DNA of 21,036 nt from contig JAEDFM010000033.1 in the NCBI GenBank assembly GCA_016292805.1, forward strand, positions 1 through 21,036. The letters run 5' to 3'. Source of the DNA: Treponema sp. Lineage in GTDB: Bacteria; Spirochaetota; Spirochaetia; Treponematales; Treponemataceae. A model generated the notes under the pieces. The model had not been told where the DNA came from and ran no database searches. It worked only from the letters and a program-made list of their open reading frames with translations. The position numbers were made by a program, and so were the translations under genes. Shown here piece after piece: positions 8,636 to 17,180 of this stretch; the stretch's first letter is position 1, and every line of letters starts with the position of its first letter.

Positions 8636-8670
8636 TTCCAAAAACCCTGAAAAAAGAATATATTTATAAT
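8636..8670 (+). promoter_or_regulatory. Possible leaderless promoter for the TSCPD gene
   Basis: TATATT at 8659-8664 and an overlapping TATAAT at 8665-8670 directly precede the ATG at 8671. The -35 is weak (TTCCAA at 8636-8641, 17-base spacer). There is no Shine-Dalgarno sequence. If TATATT is the -10, transcription would start at or next to the ATG, as proposed for era. AT-rich sequence makes chance matches easy. Confidence 0.35.
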
Positions 8671-8916
8671 ATGAAAGAAATTAATTATAAAACTCAGGGT
8701 GTATGTGCCCAGGTTATTCATTTTACAAAAAACGATGACGGTACAATCTCAAACATCAGCTTTGAAGGTGGTTGTAACGGAAACTTGAAAGCAATTTCTA
8801 AACTCTGCGACGGTATGAAAGCAGAAGACATTGCAGCAAAACTTGCAGGAAACATCTGCGGTTTTAAATCTACAAGCTGCGCTGACCAGCTGGCTAAAGC
8901 TGTTTTGACTAACTAA
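8671..8916 (+). CDS. Small TSCPD-domain protein (TIGR03905 type)
   Basis: An 81-residue protein of unknown function that is nearly all family signature: YKTQGVCAQVIHF at the N-terminus, then FEGGCNGNLKAISKLCDGM, then CGFKSTSCADQLAKAV. The four conserved cysteines of the stand-alone family are present. The eponymous motif TSCPD reads TSCAD here. The related domain also occurs at the end of some vitamin B12-dependent ribonucleotide reductases, which suggests metal or cofactor binding but proves nothing. The frame is open from 8563, but bases before 8671 are repeat cluster 1 and encode no family sequence, so the ATG at 8671 is preferred. It lies 14 bases ahead of ychF and may be cotranscribed with it. 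Confidence 0.88.
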   Translation: MKEINYKTQGVCAQVIHFTKNDDGTISNISFEGGCNGNLKAISKLCDGMKAEDIAAKLAGNICGFKSTSCADQLAKAVLTN

Positions 8917-8930
8917 TAGAGGTATATAAT

Positions 8931-10061
8931 ATGGCACTTGAATGTGGTATTGTTGGACTTCCAAATGTTGGAAAGTCTACTATTTTTTCGGCTTTGACTG
9001 CAGCTCCAGCCGCAGCAGAGAACTTTCCTTTCTGCACTATTGATCCTAACATTGGTATTGTAGATTTACCTGATGAACGACTGGACTTCCTTGCCAGTAA
9101 ACATAATCCAAAAAAGAAGACTCCTGCTGCAGTAAAATTTGTTGATATTGCAGGTTTGATTAAAGGTGCTTCTCAGGGTGAAGGTCTTGGAAACAAATTC
9201 CTTGCAAACATTCGTGAATGTTCTGTTATTGCTCACGTTGTACGCTGTTTTGATAATCCTGATATTATGCATGTCCGCGACAATGCAAACGAAGCAGCAC
9301 CAATTGACCCAGAAAGCGATATTCTTACAATCAACTGGGAGCTTTGTCAGGCCGACTTAGATACAATTGCAAAACGAGAAGAAAAAAACATCAAAACAGT
9401 TCGCGCACTTGGTAAAGATGCTGAAAAACAGCTGGCTCCATTCAACTCTGCAGTTGCAAAAATCAAGCCATTATTAACAGACGGAAAATGTGCCCGCACA
9501 GCAGACTTAACTGATGATGAAAAAGCTGCCATTTATGATATGTTCCTTCTTTCTATGAAACCAACATTGTATGTTGCCAATGTAGATGAAGATACTATTG
9601 CCAATGGTACTAACAAATATGTAGAAATCGTTCAGAAATATGCTGCAGAAGAACACTCAGAAGTTGTAGTTATCTGCGGTAAGTTTGAAGCAGATTTGGC
9701 AGAAATTGAAGATCCAGCTGACCGCAAAGATTTTATGGAAAGTGTTGGTCTTACAGAAAGTGGTCTTGCTGTTCTTGCACGAAAGGCTTACCACTTAATG
9801 GGATTGCGCACATTCTTTACTGGCGGTGCGGATGAATGCCGTGCCTGGACAATTCACGCTGGCGATAAAGCACCTCGTGCCGCTGGTGTAATCCACACAG
9901 ATTTTGAAAAAGGCTTTATTCGCGCCGAAGCATACACAATTGACGACTTGCGCCAGTACGGTGACGAAGCTGCAATTAAAGCTGCAGGTAAATACCGTCA
10001 GGAAGGAAAAGAATACGTTGTTCAGGATGGCGATGTATTGTTCTTCAAGTTTAATGTGTAA
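8931..10061 (+). CDS. ychF: Ribosome-binding ATPase YchF (Obg family)
   Basis: A conserved P-loop NTPase of the Obg family that prefers ATP and binds ribosomes; implicated in translation and stress responses. It has 376 residues, slightly above the usual 363-370. G1 is GLPNVGKST at residues 9-17, followed by family-specific NFPFCTIDPNIG and VDIAGLIKGASQGEGLGNKFL (G3 DIAG). The NVDE stretch near residue 217 replaces the GTP-selective NKxD, in line with ATP use. The C-terminal TGS domain is clear (GVIHTDFEKGFIRAE ... GKEYVVQDGDVLFFKF). It starts at ATG 8931 with ribosome site AGAGG about nine bases upstream. It probably shares a transcript with the TSCPD gene. Confidence 0.96.
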   Translation: MALECGIVGLPNVGKSTIFSALTAAPAAAENFPFCTIDPNIGIVDLPDERLDFLASKHNPKKKTPAAVKFVDIAGLIKGASQGEGLGNKFLANIRECSVIAHVVRCFDNPDIMHVRDNANEAAPIDPESDILTINWELCQADLDTIAKREEKNIKTVRALGKDAEKQLAPFNSAVAKIKPLLTDGKCARTADLTDDEKAAIYDMFLLSMKPTLYVANVDEDTIANGTNKYVEIVQKYAAEEHSEVVVICGKFEADLAEIEDPADRKDFMESVGLTESGLAVLARKAYHLMGLRTFFTGGADECRAWTIHAGDKAPRAAGVIHTDFEKGFIRAEAYTIDDLRQYGDEAAIKAAGKYRQEGKEYVVQDGDVLFFKFNV

Positions 10062-10116
10062 AGACATTTTGAAGCGAGCAGTGGCGCAGCTTAAAAATAG
10101 ATGTATTAAATAAAAA

Positions 10117-10133
10117 GGTTTCGTTTAGAAACC
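10117..10133. other. Small intergenic hairpin
   Basis: GGTTTC (10117-10122) and GAAACC (10128-10133) form a perfect 6-bp stem with a 5-base loop in the 96-base gap between ychF and the DUF362 gene. No T-run follows, so it is not a standard terminator; it may be an RNA processing or attenuation element, or chance. TAAGGAAATAAAATG just downstream supplies the next gene's ribosome site. Confidence 0.3.
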
Positions 10134-10157
10134 CTTCAACTACTATAAGGAAATAAA

Positions 10158-11273
10158 ATGAATACAACAGTTGGTTTACAATTATGTGACACCTACGATT
10201 TTGAAAAAGTATATGCCTGTATTGTAAAACTTTTTGAACTGGTGCCACCACCAGACTTCAAAGGAAAAACTGTACTGCTTAAACCTAATATTCTTTATCC
10301 CAAAAAGCCAGAACTGGCTGTCTGCACCCACCCTATAGTAGTTGGCGCCGTAGTTAAGGCTTTTGTAGAAGGGGGAGCAGCCCGCGTTATTGTAGGCGAA
10401 TCCCCAGCCCTTGCAAATCCTACCAGCGCCGCAAAAGCAATTGGTTTATACGACCAGGTTATTAATAACGGCGGCCAGTGGGTTGAATTCAAAGATATTA
10501 CATCTATAGATTGCCCTGATGGCGTTATTGTAAAACGCTTTGATTTTGCTACCCAAATTACAGAAGCTGATCTGGTAGTTTCAGTTGCAAAATTAAAAAC
10601 CCATCAATTTATGACTTATACAGGTGCCATGAAAAACCTTTTTGGATTAATGATTGGACTTGAAAAAGCAAGAACTCATTACAGATTCCCAAAAAAAGAA
10701 GATTTTGGCAATTTCCTTGCTGACTTAAATCTTGCAGCAAAGCCTGGCTATGCAATTATGGATGCCATTGTTGGAATGGAAGGTCCTGGAGGTCCTGGCA
10801 GTGGAGATCCAAAACAGTTAGGCTTTCTGGCTGCTTCTGACAACATTCTTGCATTGGACTGGAAATGTGCCTCTCTGGTTGGCTACAATCCTCATACAAT
10901 CATCTATCTTGAACAGGCCTTAAAACGGGGACTCTGGCTTAAATCTGAAAAGAATATAAAAACCACAGGAGCCTCAGAAAAAGACTGTCGCTGTCTGGAT
11001 TTTAAGATTGTAAAAGAACCAAGCCCTACTTTGCAAAAAATGGTTCCAAACTGGCTTAACTATATTGCAACAAAATTCTTTACAAAAACACCACATTTTA
11101 ATTCCAGCAAATGTATAAAATGCCGCCGATGCTTTGATATTTGTCCACCACAAATCATTACAATGACAGGCAAAGGAAACACAGCAACACTTTCCGACAG
11201 CAGCAAATGTCAGCACTGTTTCTGCTGCCACGAAGTATGTCCTAATGACGCAATCAAATTAAAGAGATTTTAG
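10158..11273 (+). CDS. DUF362 domain protein with two C-terminal [4Fe-4S] motifs
   Basis: A cytoplasmic iron-sulfur protein of 371 residues. Residues about 1-260 are DUF362: KGKTVLLKPNILYP, a glycine-rich VEGGAARVIVGESPA, the SVAKLKTHQFMTYTGAMKNLFGL block, and DAIVGMEGPGGPGSG. The C-terminal 60 residues hold two ferredoxin clusters, CIKCRRCFDICP and CQHCFCCHEVCP, each CxxCxxCxxxCP, the pattern for two [4Fe-4S] centres. The biochemical role of DUF362-ferredoxin proteins is not settled; electron transfer in an anaerobe is a reasonable inference. No signal peptide is visible. Ribosome site AAGGA lies 8 bases before the ATG. It converges on the EAL gene, with a 63-base gap holding only a 10-base palindrome (CTAAGCTTAG, 11278-11287) and no clear terminator. 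Confidence 0.88.
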   Translation: MNTTVGLQLCDTYDFEKVYACIVKLFELVPPPDFKGKTVLLKPNILYPKKPELAVCTHPIVVGAVVKAFVEGGAARVIVGESPALANPTSAAKAIGLYDQVINNGGQWVEFKDITSIDCPDGVIVKRFDFATQITEADLVVSVAKLKTHQFMTYTGAMKNLFGLMIGLEKARTHYRFPKKEDFGNFLADLNLAAKPGYAIMDAIVGMEGPGGPGSGDPKQLGFLAASDNILALDWKCASLVGYNPHTIIYLEQALKRGLWLKSEKNIKTTGASEKDCRCLDFKIVKEPSPTLQKMVPNWLNYIATKFFTKTPHFNSSKCIKCRRCFDICPPQIITMTGKGNTATLSDSSKCQHCFCCHEVCPNDAIKLKRF

Positions 11274-11336
11274 TTTTCTAAGCTTAGTCTTTATAGCGTT
11301 CCATAATGGTAAGAGTATCAAAAACATCTTAAAAAA

Positions 11337-13529
11337 TTAACTAAGGAAATAAAGTTTAAAGTAACCCCAGATATCTTGAGAGTCTTCTACTTTAAATATG
11401 TTCTTGATTATACGGATTCTGCTGATTTTTGAATCAATGGAAATTTTAAATTCCCCAAACTGAGTTGTTTCAAAACCTGCATAATCATTAATAATTTTAT
11501 CTCTATCAAGGAAACGGATAAAAGCTTCATTGCATTCTCTACAAAGGAAACAGTTAATAATTGTTTCTATAGCTTTAGAATAATCACGATCCTTTACTTC
11601 CAGCAAATCTAAAAGCCCATCAATTTCTGTATATTCTGAAATCCAGTTTTTAGAAATATTAACGATGATTGAATTCATAGGTGCCTGATAATAACTCTGG
11701 TTAAAATCATACATATGCTCTTCAATCAAATCTGCTTTTGCTTCTGTTAATTCAAATTTTGTTCTGTTAAGAATCTTTTCAAAATCTTTTACAGGAACTG
11801 GTTTTGAATAAAAATACCCCTGAATACTGTCACAACCAATCTGCTTAAGGAATTTAACCTGAGTTTCGTTTTCTACACCTTCAGCAGTAATCTGAATTCC
11901 CATTTCCTTAGCAAGAGAAATTGTATGTTCAATAAGACGATTTCCACCAAACTCTCCAATAAAATCAATAAGACTTTTATCAAGCTTGATAGTATCAAAA
12001 TGCATCAAATTCAATGAAGCTAAAGAAGAATAGCCAGAACCAAAATCATCCATATGAATGGAAAAACCACATTCATGGAATTCTTCAATAACAGTTTTTA
12101 CCCGATCATTTGAAACAGCTGCTGATTCAGTAATTTCAATTGGAACCAATTCCGGTTTAATACCTGCAATCTGAACAATTCGCTCATACTGTTCAGCAAT
12201 ACCCTTAAAATACAAGCTGGCTCTGGAAAGATTTATAGAAATTGGAATTGTTTTCTTTTTTTCATTCTGCCATTTTGCCTGTAATGTACAAACATTACGG
12301 AATATGTATTCATCTAAAGTGCGGATAAGATTGTTTCTTTCAAGAACCGGAATAAATTCATCTGGATAAGCAATAGAACCATCTTCTTTAATCCAGCGAA
12401 CAAGAGCTTCTGCACCAACCAGTTCTCTGTTTTTTGGAGAAAATTTTGGCTGAAACCATACTTTAAATTCTTTTTTTGCAAGAGCTTTTTCAAAATTATC
12501 AACTACATATTTTTCACGGATTAAGTGCAAAGTATCTTCTTCGTTAAAGAAGGCATAGTTGGTATTTTCCATGTACTTTGCGTTATGTTTTGCAGTAATT
12601 GCTTCACTATAGGAAAGTTCAATTTTTTTACCAGGTGCCCATCTGGAAATACCATAGTATGGATGAATTTCTGGAACATCCAAATCTCCAGAAATAATCA
12701 GCAGAGAAAGTGTTATGCTTTTAATTTTATTAACAATTTCGGTTTCTTTAATTGTTGGTAAAAACACTACATAGTGGTCTGCATTAATATGAGCAGCAAA
12801 TTCACCTTTTTCTACCTCAATTACATTGGAAATACAATCCCAAATATAACGGATAACATCATCACCTTTAGAAACACCACAAATTGAGTTAATGATTTTA
12901 AATGAATGAATATCAAGGCTGATTAAAGATCCTGGCAGATTCTGTTCTTTTATTTCTTCCTTAAATTTATTGTAGTTATAGCCTTTTGTAATTGGGTCAA
13001 AATATGCATACTGTTGCAGTTCTTCCTGAATACTTTCAGCGTCAATTTCATGAAGACGGGTAGAATCCTTAATAATGGAAAGAGCACATATATCTCCATC
13101 TTCATTTACAGTAAGCAAAAAGCGATGATTAAAATAAGTTCTTACACCTTTTGTATTTTCTGCCCAATAATTTAATATGTATTCACGTTTTCCCTGACGA
13201 TAAGTTTCCAGAAGAGTTTCTCTAATAATTCCAATATCATTAAGAACTTTCTGCTGACTATCTGGAACCATAAGATCAAACCAGGCTGTCATAAATTCAG
13301 AAAATTTACATGGCTGCTTTAAGCCAAGATAGTCAGGAACAGAGACAAAGTCGTTTTTGTTATCACGGAAGAAAAAATCGCTTTCTATAGAATCTCTAGT
13401 AATGTTTGCATCAAAAAATGACACAGCATCAGAAACAATAGCGTTTCTGAACTGAGATTCATAAAAGAGAGCTCGTTGAAGTTGTCTAATTGATTCTGAA
13501 TCACCAGATCCAGGCAAATTTTCTGACAT
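11337..13529 (-). CDS. Degenerate GGDEF / intact EAL c-di-GMP phosphodiesterase
   Basis: A 730-residue soluble signalling protein, predicted to hydrolyse c-di-GMP. Residues 1 to about 165 look like a PAS-type sensor (no cofactor residues identifiable). A GGDEF-like domain spans about 172-330 (YAYFDPITKGYNYNKF, SLDIHSFKIIN), but the signature site reads HINADHYVVF instead of RYGGDEFAVF, so cyclase activity is unlikely. The EAL domain (about 350-595) keeps its metal and catalytic residues: GAEALVRW, ISINLS, PIEITES, MDDFGSGYSS, KLDKS, AEGVE and QGYFYSKP. About 130 further residues (NSIIVNISKNWISEYTEI onward) form a C-terminal region I do not recognise. It starts 39 bases after the ABC ATPase gene without an intervening terminator and has no convincing ribosome site, so it may be read as the last gene of the importer operon. 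Confidence 0.9.
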   Translation of the reverse strand: MSENLPGSGDSESIRQLQRALFYESQFRNAIVSDAVSFFDANITRDSIESDFFFRDNKNDFVSVPDYLGLKQPCKFSEFMTAWFDLMVPDSQQKVLNDIGIIRETLLETYRQGKREYILNYWAENTKGVRTYFNHRFLLTVNEDGDICALSIIKDSTRLHEIDAESIQEELQQYAYFDPITKGYNYNKFKEEIKEQNLPGSLISLDIHSFKIINSICGVSKGDDVIRYIWDCISNVIEVEKGEFAAHINADHYVVFLPTIKETEIVNKIKSITLSLLIISGDLDVPEIHPYYGISRWAPGKKIELSYSEAITAKHNAKYMENTNYAFFNEEDTLHLIREKYVVDNFEKALAKKEFKVWFQPKFSPKNRELVGAEALVRWIKEDGSIAYPDEFIPVLERNNLIRTLDEYIFRNVCTLQAKWQNEKKKTIPISINLSRASLYFKGIAEQYERIVQIAGIKPELVPIEITESAAVSNDRVKTVIEEFHECGFSIHMDDFGSGYSSLASLNLMHFDTIKLDKSLIDFIGEFGGNRLIEHTISLAKEMGIQITAEGVENETQVKFLKQIGCDSIQGYFYSKPVPVKDFEKILNRTKFELTEAKADLIEEHMYDFNQSYYQAPMNSIIVNISKNWISEYTEIDGLLDLLEVKDRDYSKAIETIINCFLCRECNEAFIRFLDRDKIINDYAGFETTQFGEFKISIDSKISRIRIIKNIFKVEDSQDIWGYFKLYFLS

Positions 13530-13568
13530 ATTGCTCTATTTTATCATATAATTGCAAAAAATCTAGAA

Positions 13569-14540
13569 TTACTGGTACCACTTTCGTAAAAATCTTATTT
13601 TTACCAAATCTCCTGAGTTTATGTTTTCACACTCCAGAGTTTTCTTATCTACATATATACTCTGGCTTAAGTCTGCAATTTCAACTTTAAAACGGGTTAC
13701 ATCACCTAAAAAATCAGCAGAAAGAACCTTTCCAGAAAAGTCCCCATCATTCAGACTTAACTCAACCCATTCAGGACGAACAACATATTCACAAGAGTCT
13801 TCTGTAACAAAATTTGCACGACCTACAAATTCTGCCACAAATTTATCTGCAGGTTCAAAATACAGCTGGCGGCCAGTTCCATATTGCAAAACATTTCCGT
13901 CCTTAATAACAGCAATTTTGTCAGAAAGATAAAAGGCTTCTTCCTGATCATGAGTAACATAAATTGTTGTAATTCCCAGCTTTTTCTGAATCTCCTTTAA
14001 TTCTTCCCTAACCATTGCTCTAAGATTTGCATCCAGAGAACTAAGTGGTTCATCCATTAAAAGTACCTTTGGTTCCAGCACAAGGGAACGACCTAAAGCT
14101 ACTCGCTGCTGCTGCCCCCCGGAAAGTTCATGAGGGAAACGATAAAGCAGCTCTTTAATTCCAAGCACCTGGGCTGTATTATTCACAATTTCATTAAATC
14201 TGGCTTTTTCTTCTTTTGTTGATTTTTTGATTTTTAAACCATAAAGAAGATTCTGTTCAACAGTCATATGAGGGAACAAAGCATAGTTCTGAAAAACCAT
14301 TCCGATTTTTCTCTTATCAGGAAGTATGCCGTTTTGCAATTCATCATTTATAAAAATTTTACCCCCAGTTGGTTCCAGAAAACCAGCCAGCAGTCTGAGC
14401 AAAGTTGTTTTTCCGCAGCCGCTGGATCCAAGTAAAGTTGTAAAACTGCCTTCTTCAATTTCCAGATTAAAGTTTTCTATTACAGGAGATTTTTTATAAC
14501 CAAAGGTAATGTTTTCTAATTTAATGTAATCCTTTTTCAT
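13569..14540 (-). CDS. ABC importer ATP-binding protein (PotA/FbpC type)
   Basis: The ATPase that drives the adjacent importer; a peripheral protein on the inner face of the membrane. The 323 residues carry Walker A GSSGCGKTT, Q-loop MVFQNYALFPHMTV, signature LSGGQQQRVALGRSL, Walker B LLMDEPLSSLDA and switch THDQEEAFYLSDKIAV. A C-terminal TOBE-like segment follows (EFVGRANFV ... VVRPEWVEL). The ATG has ribosome site AAGGAG and lies one base after the permease stop, so translation is probably coupled. Family members serve Fe3+, polyamine, phosphonate or phosphosugar importers; the ATPase alone does not tell which. Confidence 0.93.
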   Translation of the reverse strand: MKKDYIKLENITFGYKKSPVIENFNLEIEEGSFTTLLGSSGCGKTTLLRLLAGFLEPTGGKIFINDELQNGILPDKRKIGMVFQNYALFPHMTVEQNLLYGLKIKKSTKEEKARFNEIVNNTAQVLGIKELLYRFPHELSGGQQQRVALGRSLVLEPKVLLMDEPLSSLDANLRAMVREELKEIQKKLGITTIYVTHDQEEAFYLSDKIAVIKDGNVLQYGTGRQLYFEPADKFVAEFVGRANFVTEDSCEYVVRPEWVELSLNDGDFSGKVLSADFLGDVTRFKVEIADLSQSIYVDKKTLECENINSGDLVKIRFLRKWYQ

Positions 14541-14541
14541 T

Positions 14542-16170
14542 TTATTTATCTCCTTTTTTCAATTTTCTTTTTTGAAAAAATTTGCCGGTCAGCAACCCCA
14601 GCAGAAGTATAGCAAAGGTTATAAATGTAAGAACAAGAGCTAAGGCTGCGGCTTCTCCCCAATCCCCCTGCTCTGCCAGATTTATAATCTTTATGGAAGC
14701 TAAAGGCGTATTAAAAGATACCAGAAATATAACCGCACTTAAGGTTCCAACACCCCGAATGAAATCGTAAACAAAGCCTGAATATAAACCAGAAGAAGAA
14801 ACCGGAATTAAAATATTAAACAACAGTCCCAGCTGATTTGAACCAAGACTGCGGGCTGCATCGTCCAGGCCTGTGTCTATCTGGGCGTAAGTTTGAGTAA
14901 TAATTCTGTAAGAAAAAGGCATAAAGGCAACTGTCATGGCGATGACAATCAGTACAACCGAATTGTTAAAGCGAAGTGCAGATGCGGCTAGGGAGAGTGC
15001 AAGTCCTAAAAGAGAACCTGGAATTGCAGAAGGCAGCTGGGCTGTAACATCTATTGTTTTTCTAAGTGGCATATTTGTTCTGTGCACAAGATAGGAAGCA
15101 ACTGCTGCCACCAGTGTACTTAAAACCGCAGACAATAAAGCAAAAATAATTGAATTGGAAAGTGGCTTAGAATATTTACCAACCGCCGTTAAATGCTCCC
15201 AGGTAAAAGTCTTATTTACACCCCAAAGTTTTTGAACGCTTCCTGCCACAATAGCAGCAAACTGTGCAATAATACAAAGGCTTATAATTAAAACAAACAT
15301 AAATAAAAATAGGGAAGCAGTTTTTCCAGTTTTGCCGGCAGCTTCAAAGCCAAAGCCATTTTTGCCGCCAACCATTTCTATTTTTTTCGAAGTCTTTTTG
15401 TATATTCTGTTCTGCAGTAGAAACAGTGCAACAGAAGGAATTACAAGAACTATACCTAAAACTGCGCTGGTACCAACCTTCAGCCACCCTGTAAGCTGGG
15501 TGTAAATTTCTACAGCAAGGACTCTAAAACGGCCAGCAACAATCAAAGGATTTCCAAAATCGCTGAGTACACTTACTGCAACAAACAAAAAAGCCGCAGC
15601 AATTCCTGTAAAGCTTAAAGGTAAAATAATTGTCCAGAAGATTTTTGCAGAACTGGCACCAAGAGTTTTCGCAGCCTGCTCCAAAGCTGGATTAATTCCA
15701 GCCAAAGTCTGAACGCAGATTAAGTAGGCCATTGGGAAAAAGCAGAGCACCTGAGCCAGCAGCAGTCCCCAAAAACCGTAAAGCGAAACATTCAGTCCAA
15801 GCAATTGATGTGTAATAAACCCCTGACGGCCCACAAGAAAAATGAAGGCCAGACCACCTACGAAAGGTGGAGTCATTAAGTGAATAATTGGAACTGCCGC
15901 AAAAAATTTTCGGCAAGGTATTCTGCCCCGCACTACTGCATAAGCATAAATATATCCAATTAATACAGATAAAGTTGATGAACAGATACACTCCCAGAAT
16001 GTGTTTTTCATTGCCTGATGCCATACAGGCTGAGTCATTACTTCTTTAAAATCAGAAGGTTTTGCCGAAAACAACACACAGAGCAGAGGAAAAATTACAC
16101 AAAATGAAAAAAACAGAATCACCAGCGCAAAAACCAGCACCAGTGATTTGCTGAAAGTTTTTTTATTCAT
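14542..16170 (-). CDS. ABC importer fused permease (two BPD_transp_1 domains, FbpB/AfuB-like)
   Basis: An integral membrane protein of 542 residues forming both halves of the translocation channel in one chain. About twelve hydrophobic segments are visible in two sets of six. Each half has an EAA-type loop that docks on the ATPase: EQAAKTLGASSAKIFWTIILP in the first, DDAARSLGSNQLGLLFNILIP in the second. The ATG at 16170 was chosen over an adjacent TTG at 16173. A TAAGG ribosome-like site overlaps the stop codon of the upstream substrate-binding gene, at a rather long 12-base spacing. Single-chain two-domain permeases are characteristic of the Fe3+/phosphosugar/2-aminoethylphosphonate importer group. 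Confidence 0.93.
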   Translation of the reverse strand: MNKKTFSKSLVLVFALVILFFSFCVIFPLLCVLFSAKPSDFKEVMTQPVWHQAMKNTFWECICSSTLSVLIGYIYAYAVVRGRIPCRKFFAAVPIIHLMTPPFVGGLAFIFLVGRQGFITHQLLGLNVSLYGFWGLLLAQVLCFFPMAYLICVQTLAGINPALEQAAKTLGASSAKIFWTIILPLSFTGIAAAFLFVAVSVLSDFGNPLIVAGRFRVLAVEIYTQLTGWLKVGTSAVLGIVLVIPSVALFLLQNRIYKKTSKKIEMVGGKNGFGFEAAGKTGKTASLFLFMFVLIISLCIIAQFAAIVAGSVQKLWGVNKTFTWEHLTAVGKYSKPLSNSIIFALLSAVLSTLVAAVASYLVHRTNMPLRKTIDVTAQLPSAIPGSLLGLALSLAASALRFNNSVVLIVIAMTVAFMPFSYRIITQTYAQIDTGLDDAARSLGSNQLGLLFNILIPVSSSGLYSGFVYDFIRGVGTLSAVIFLVSFNTPLASIKIINLAEQGDWGEAAALALVLTFITFAILLLGLLTGKFFQKRKLKKGDK

Positions 16171-16184
16171 CAAAAAATAAAACC

Positions 16185-17180
16185 TTATTTTACGTTTTTA
16201 GACCATTTAGTCAGTACAGCATCTTTTTCTGCAGAAGCCTTAGCTGAATCATAATCAATCAAATCAATCTGACTGATAGAAATTGAACCACCGGCAGGTT
16301 TAGCTTCTGGATTTACAGGAATTGTAAAATCTAAGGAACTCATTAATTCCTGAGCTTCTTTTGAAAGCATAAAATCAACAAACTTCTGTGCAGCTTCAAG
16401 ATTTGGAGTATTTTTTAGAATTGCAATACAGTCAACATCTCCAGCAGTTTTTGGAGGAGCAACTAAAGTTACATCAAATCCCTGAGACTTGTATTTTGCC
16501 AGTGCATGAAGATAAGAAACACAAAGTGTGTATTCTCCTGTTCCAATCAATTTTGCAGGAGCACTACCGGAATCAGGGAACTGACCAACAAGAGGAGCTA
16601 ACTGTAAAAGATAATCCCAGCCAGCCTGGTCACCTAATCGCTGCAACTGATTCTGTACAAACAGGTAAGCTGTAGACGAAGCAACAGGATTTGTAAGAAC
16701 TATTTCCCCTTTATATACAGGATTTGCAAGATCGTCCCAGGTTTCAGGTATCTTTTGTCCTGCAAATTTTTCATTAAAACGAGTCTGATTAATTCCAATG
16801 CCTAAAGTAAGAACACAAAAACCAGTCCAGGTATCATTCTGGCTGCGGGCATAAGAAGGAACATTTTTTGCCAATGGAGATGTATAACTTTCCAAAGCAC
16901 CAGCTTTATCTGCCTGAATATGATAGCTGGAAGCTCCACCTAAAAGAATATCAGCTTTTGGAGCATCTTTTTCTGCAATTACACGATTTACCAGTTCACC
17001 AGTTGTTGCACGAAGATATGTAACAGGAATACCAGTTTTTTCTGTAAAAAGTTTTGTGAGAGCTTCTGTTTCCTCGTCATGAATAATTGAGTAAATATGA
17101 AGTTCTGTCTGTTTTTTTCCACAGCCTGTAAGACCAAGAATTGTTAAACAAAAAAGTGTACCAAAAATAATTTTTTTCAT
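16185..17180 (-). CDS. ABC importer substrate-binding lipoprotein (FbpA/AfuA superfamily)
   Basis: A 331-residue lipoprotein that captures ligand for the permease. The signal peptide MKKIIFGTLFCLTILGLTGC ends in lipobox LTGC, with Cys20 as the lipidation site. The mature part shows the cluster-D periplasmic-binding pattern: LHIYSIIHDEETEALTKLF, TTGELVNRVIAEK, KADILLGGASSYHIQADKAGALESY, NPVASSTAYLF and DSGSAPAKLIGTGEYTL. The GGA...Q...YTSP and SSTAY segments recall AfuA-like phosphosugar or 2-aminoethylphosphonate binders as much as Fe3+ binders. I do not see the adjacent Tyr-Tyr pair used by classical FbpA for iron. Substrate is therefore open. First gene of a three-gene operon; ribosome site AAGGTGAT. 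Confidence 0.9.
   Translation of the reverse strand: MKKIIFGTLFCLTILGLTGCGKKQTELHIYSIIHDEETEALTKLFTEKTGIPVTYLRATTGELVNRVIAEKDAPKADILLGGASSYHIQADKAGALESYTSPLAKNVPSYARSQNDTWTGFCVLTLGIGINQTRFNEKFAGQKIPETWDDLANPVYKGEIVLTNPVASSTAYLFVQNQLQRLGDQAGWDYLLQLAPLVGQFPDSGSAPAKLIGTGEYTLCVSYLHALAKYKSQGFDVTLVAPPKTAGDVDCIAILKNTPNLEAAQKFVDFMLSKEAQELMSSLDFTIPVNPEAKPAGGSISISQIDLIDYDSAKASAEKDAVLTKWSKNVK

Noticed and set aside
8563..8670. 36-codon N-terminal extension of the TSCPD protein
   Set aside because: The extension is translated from repeat cluster 1, and family members begin where the ATG at 8671 places the start.
10074..10101. Weak inverted repeat after ychF (AAGC ... GCTT) as terminator
   Set aside because: The stem is four to five pairs with mismatches and lacks a T-run.
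11278..11287. CTAAGCTTAG palindrome as terminator between the DUF362 and EAL genes
   Set aside because: Only five base pairs per arm with no loop and no solid T-run.
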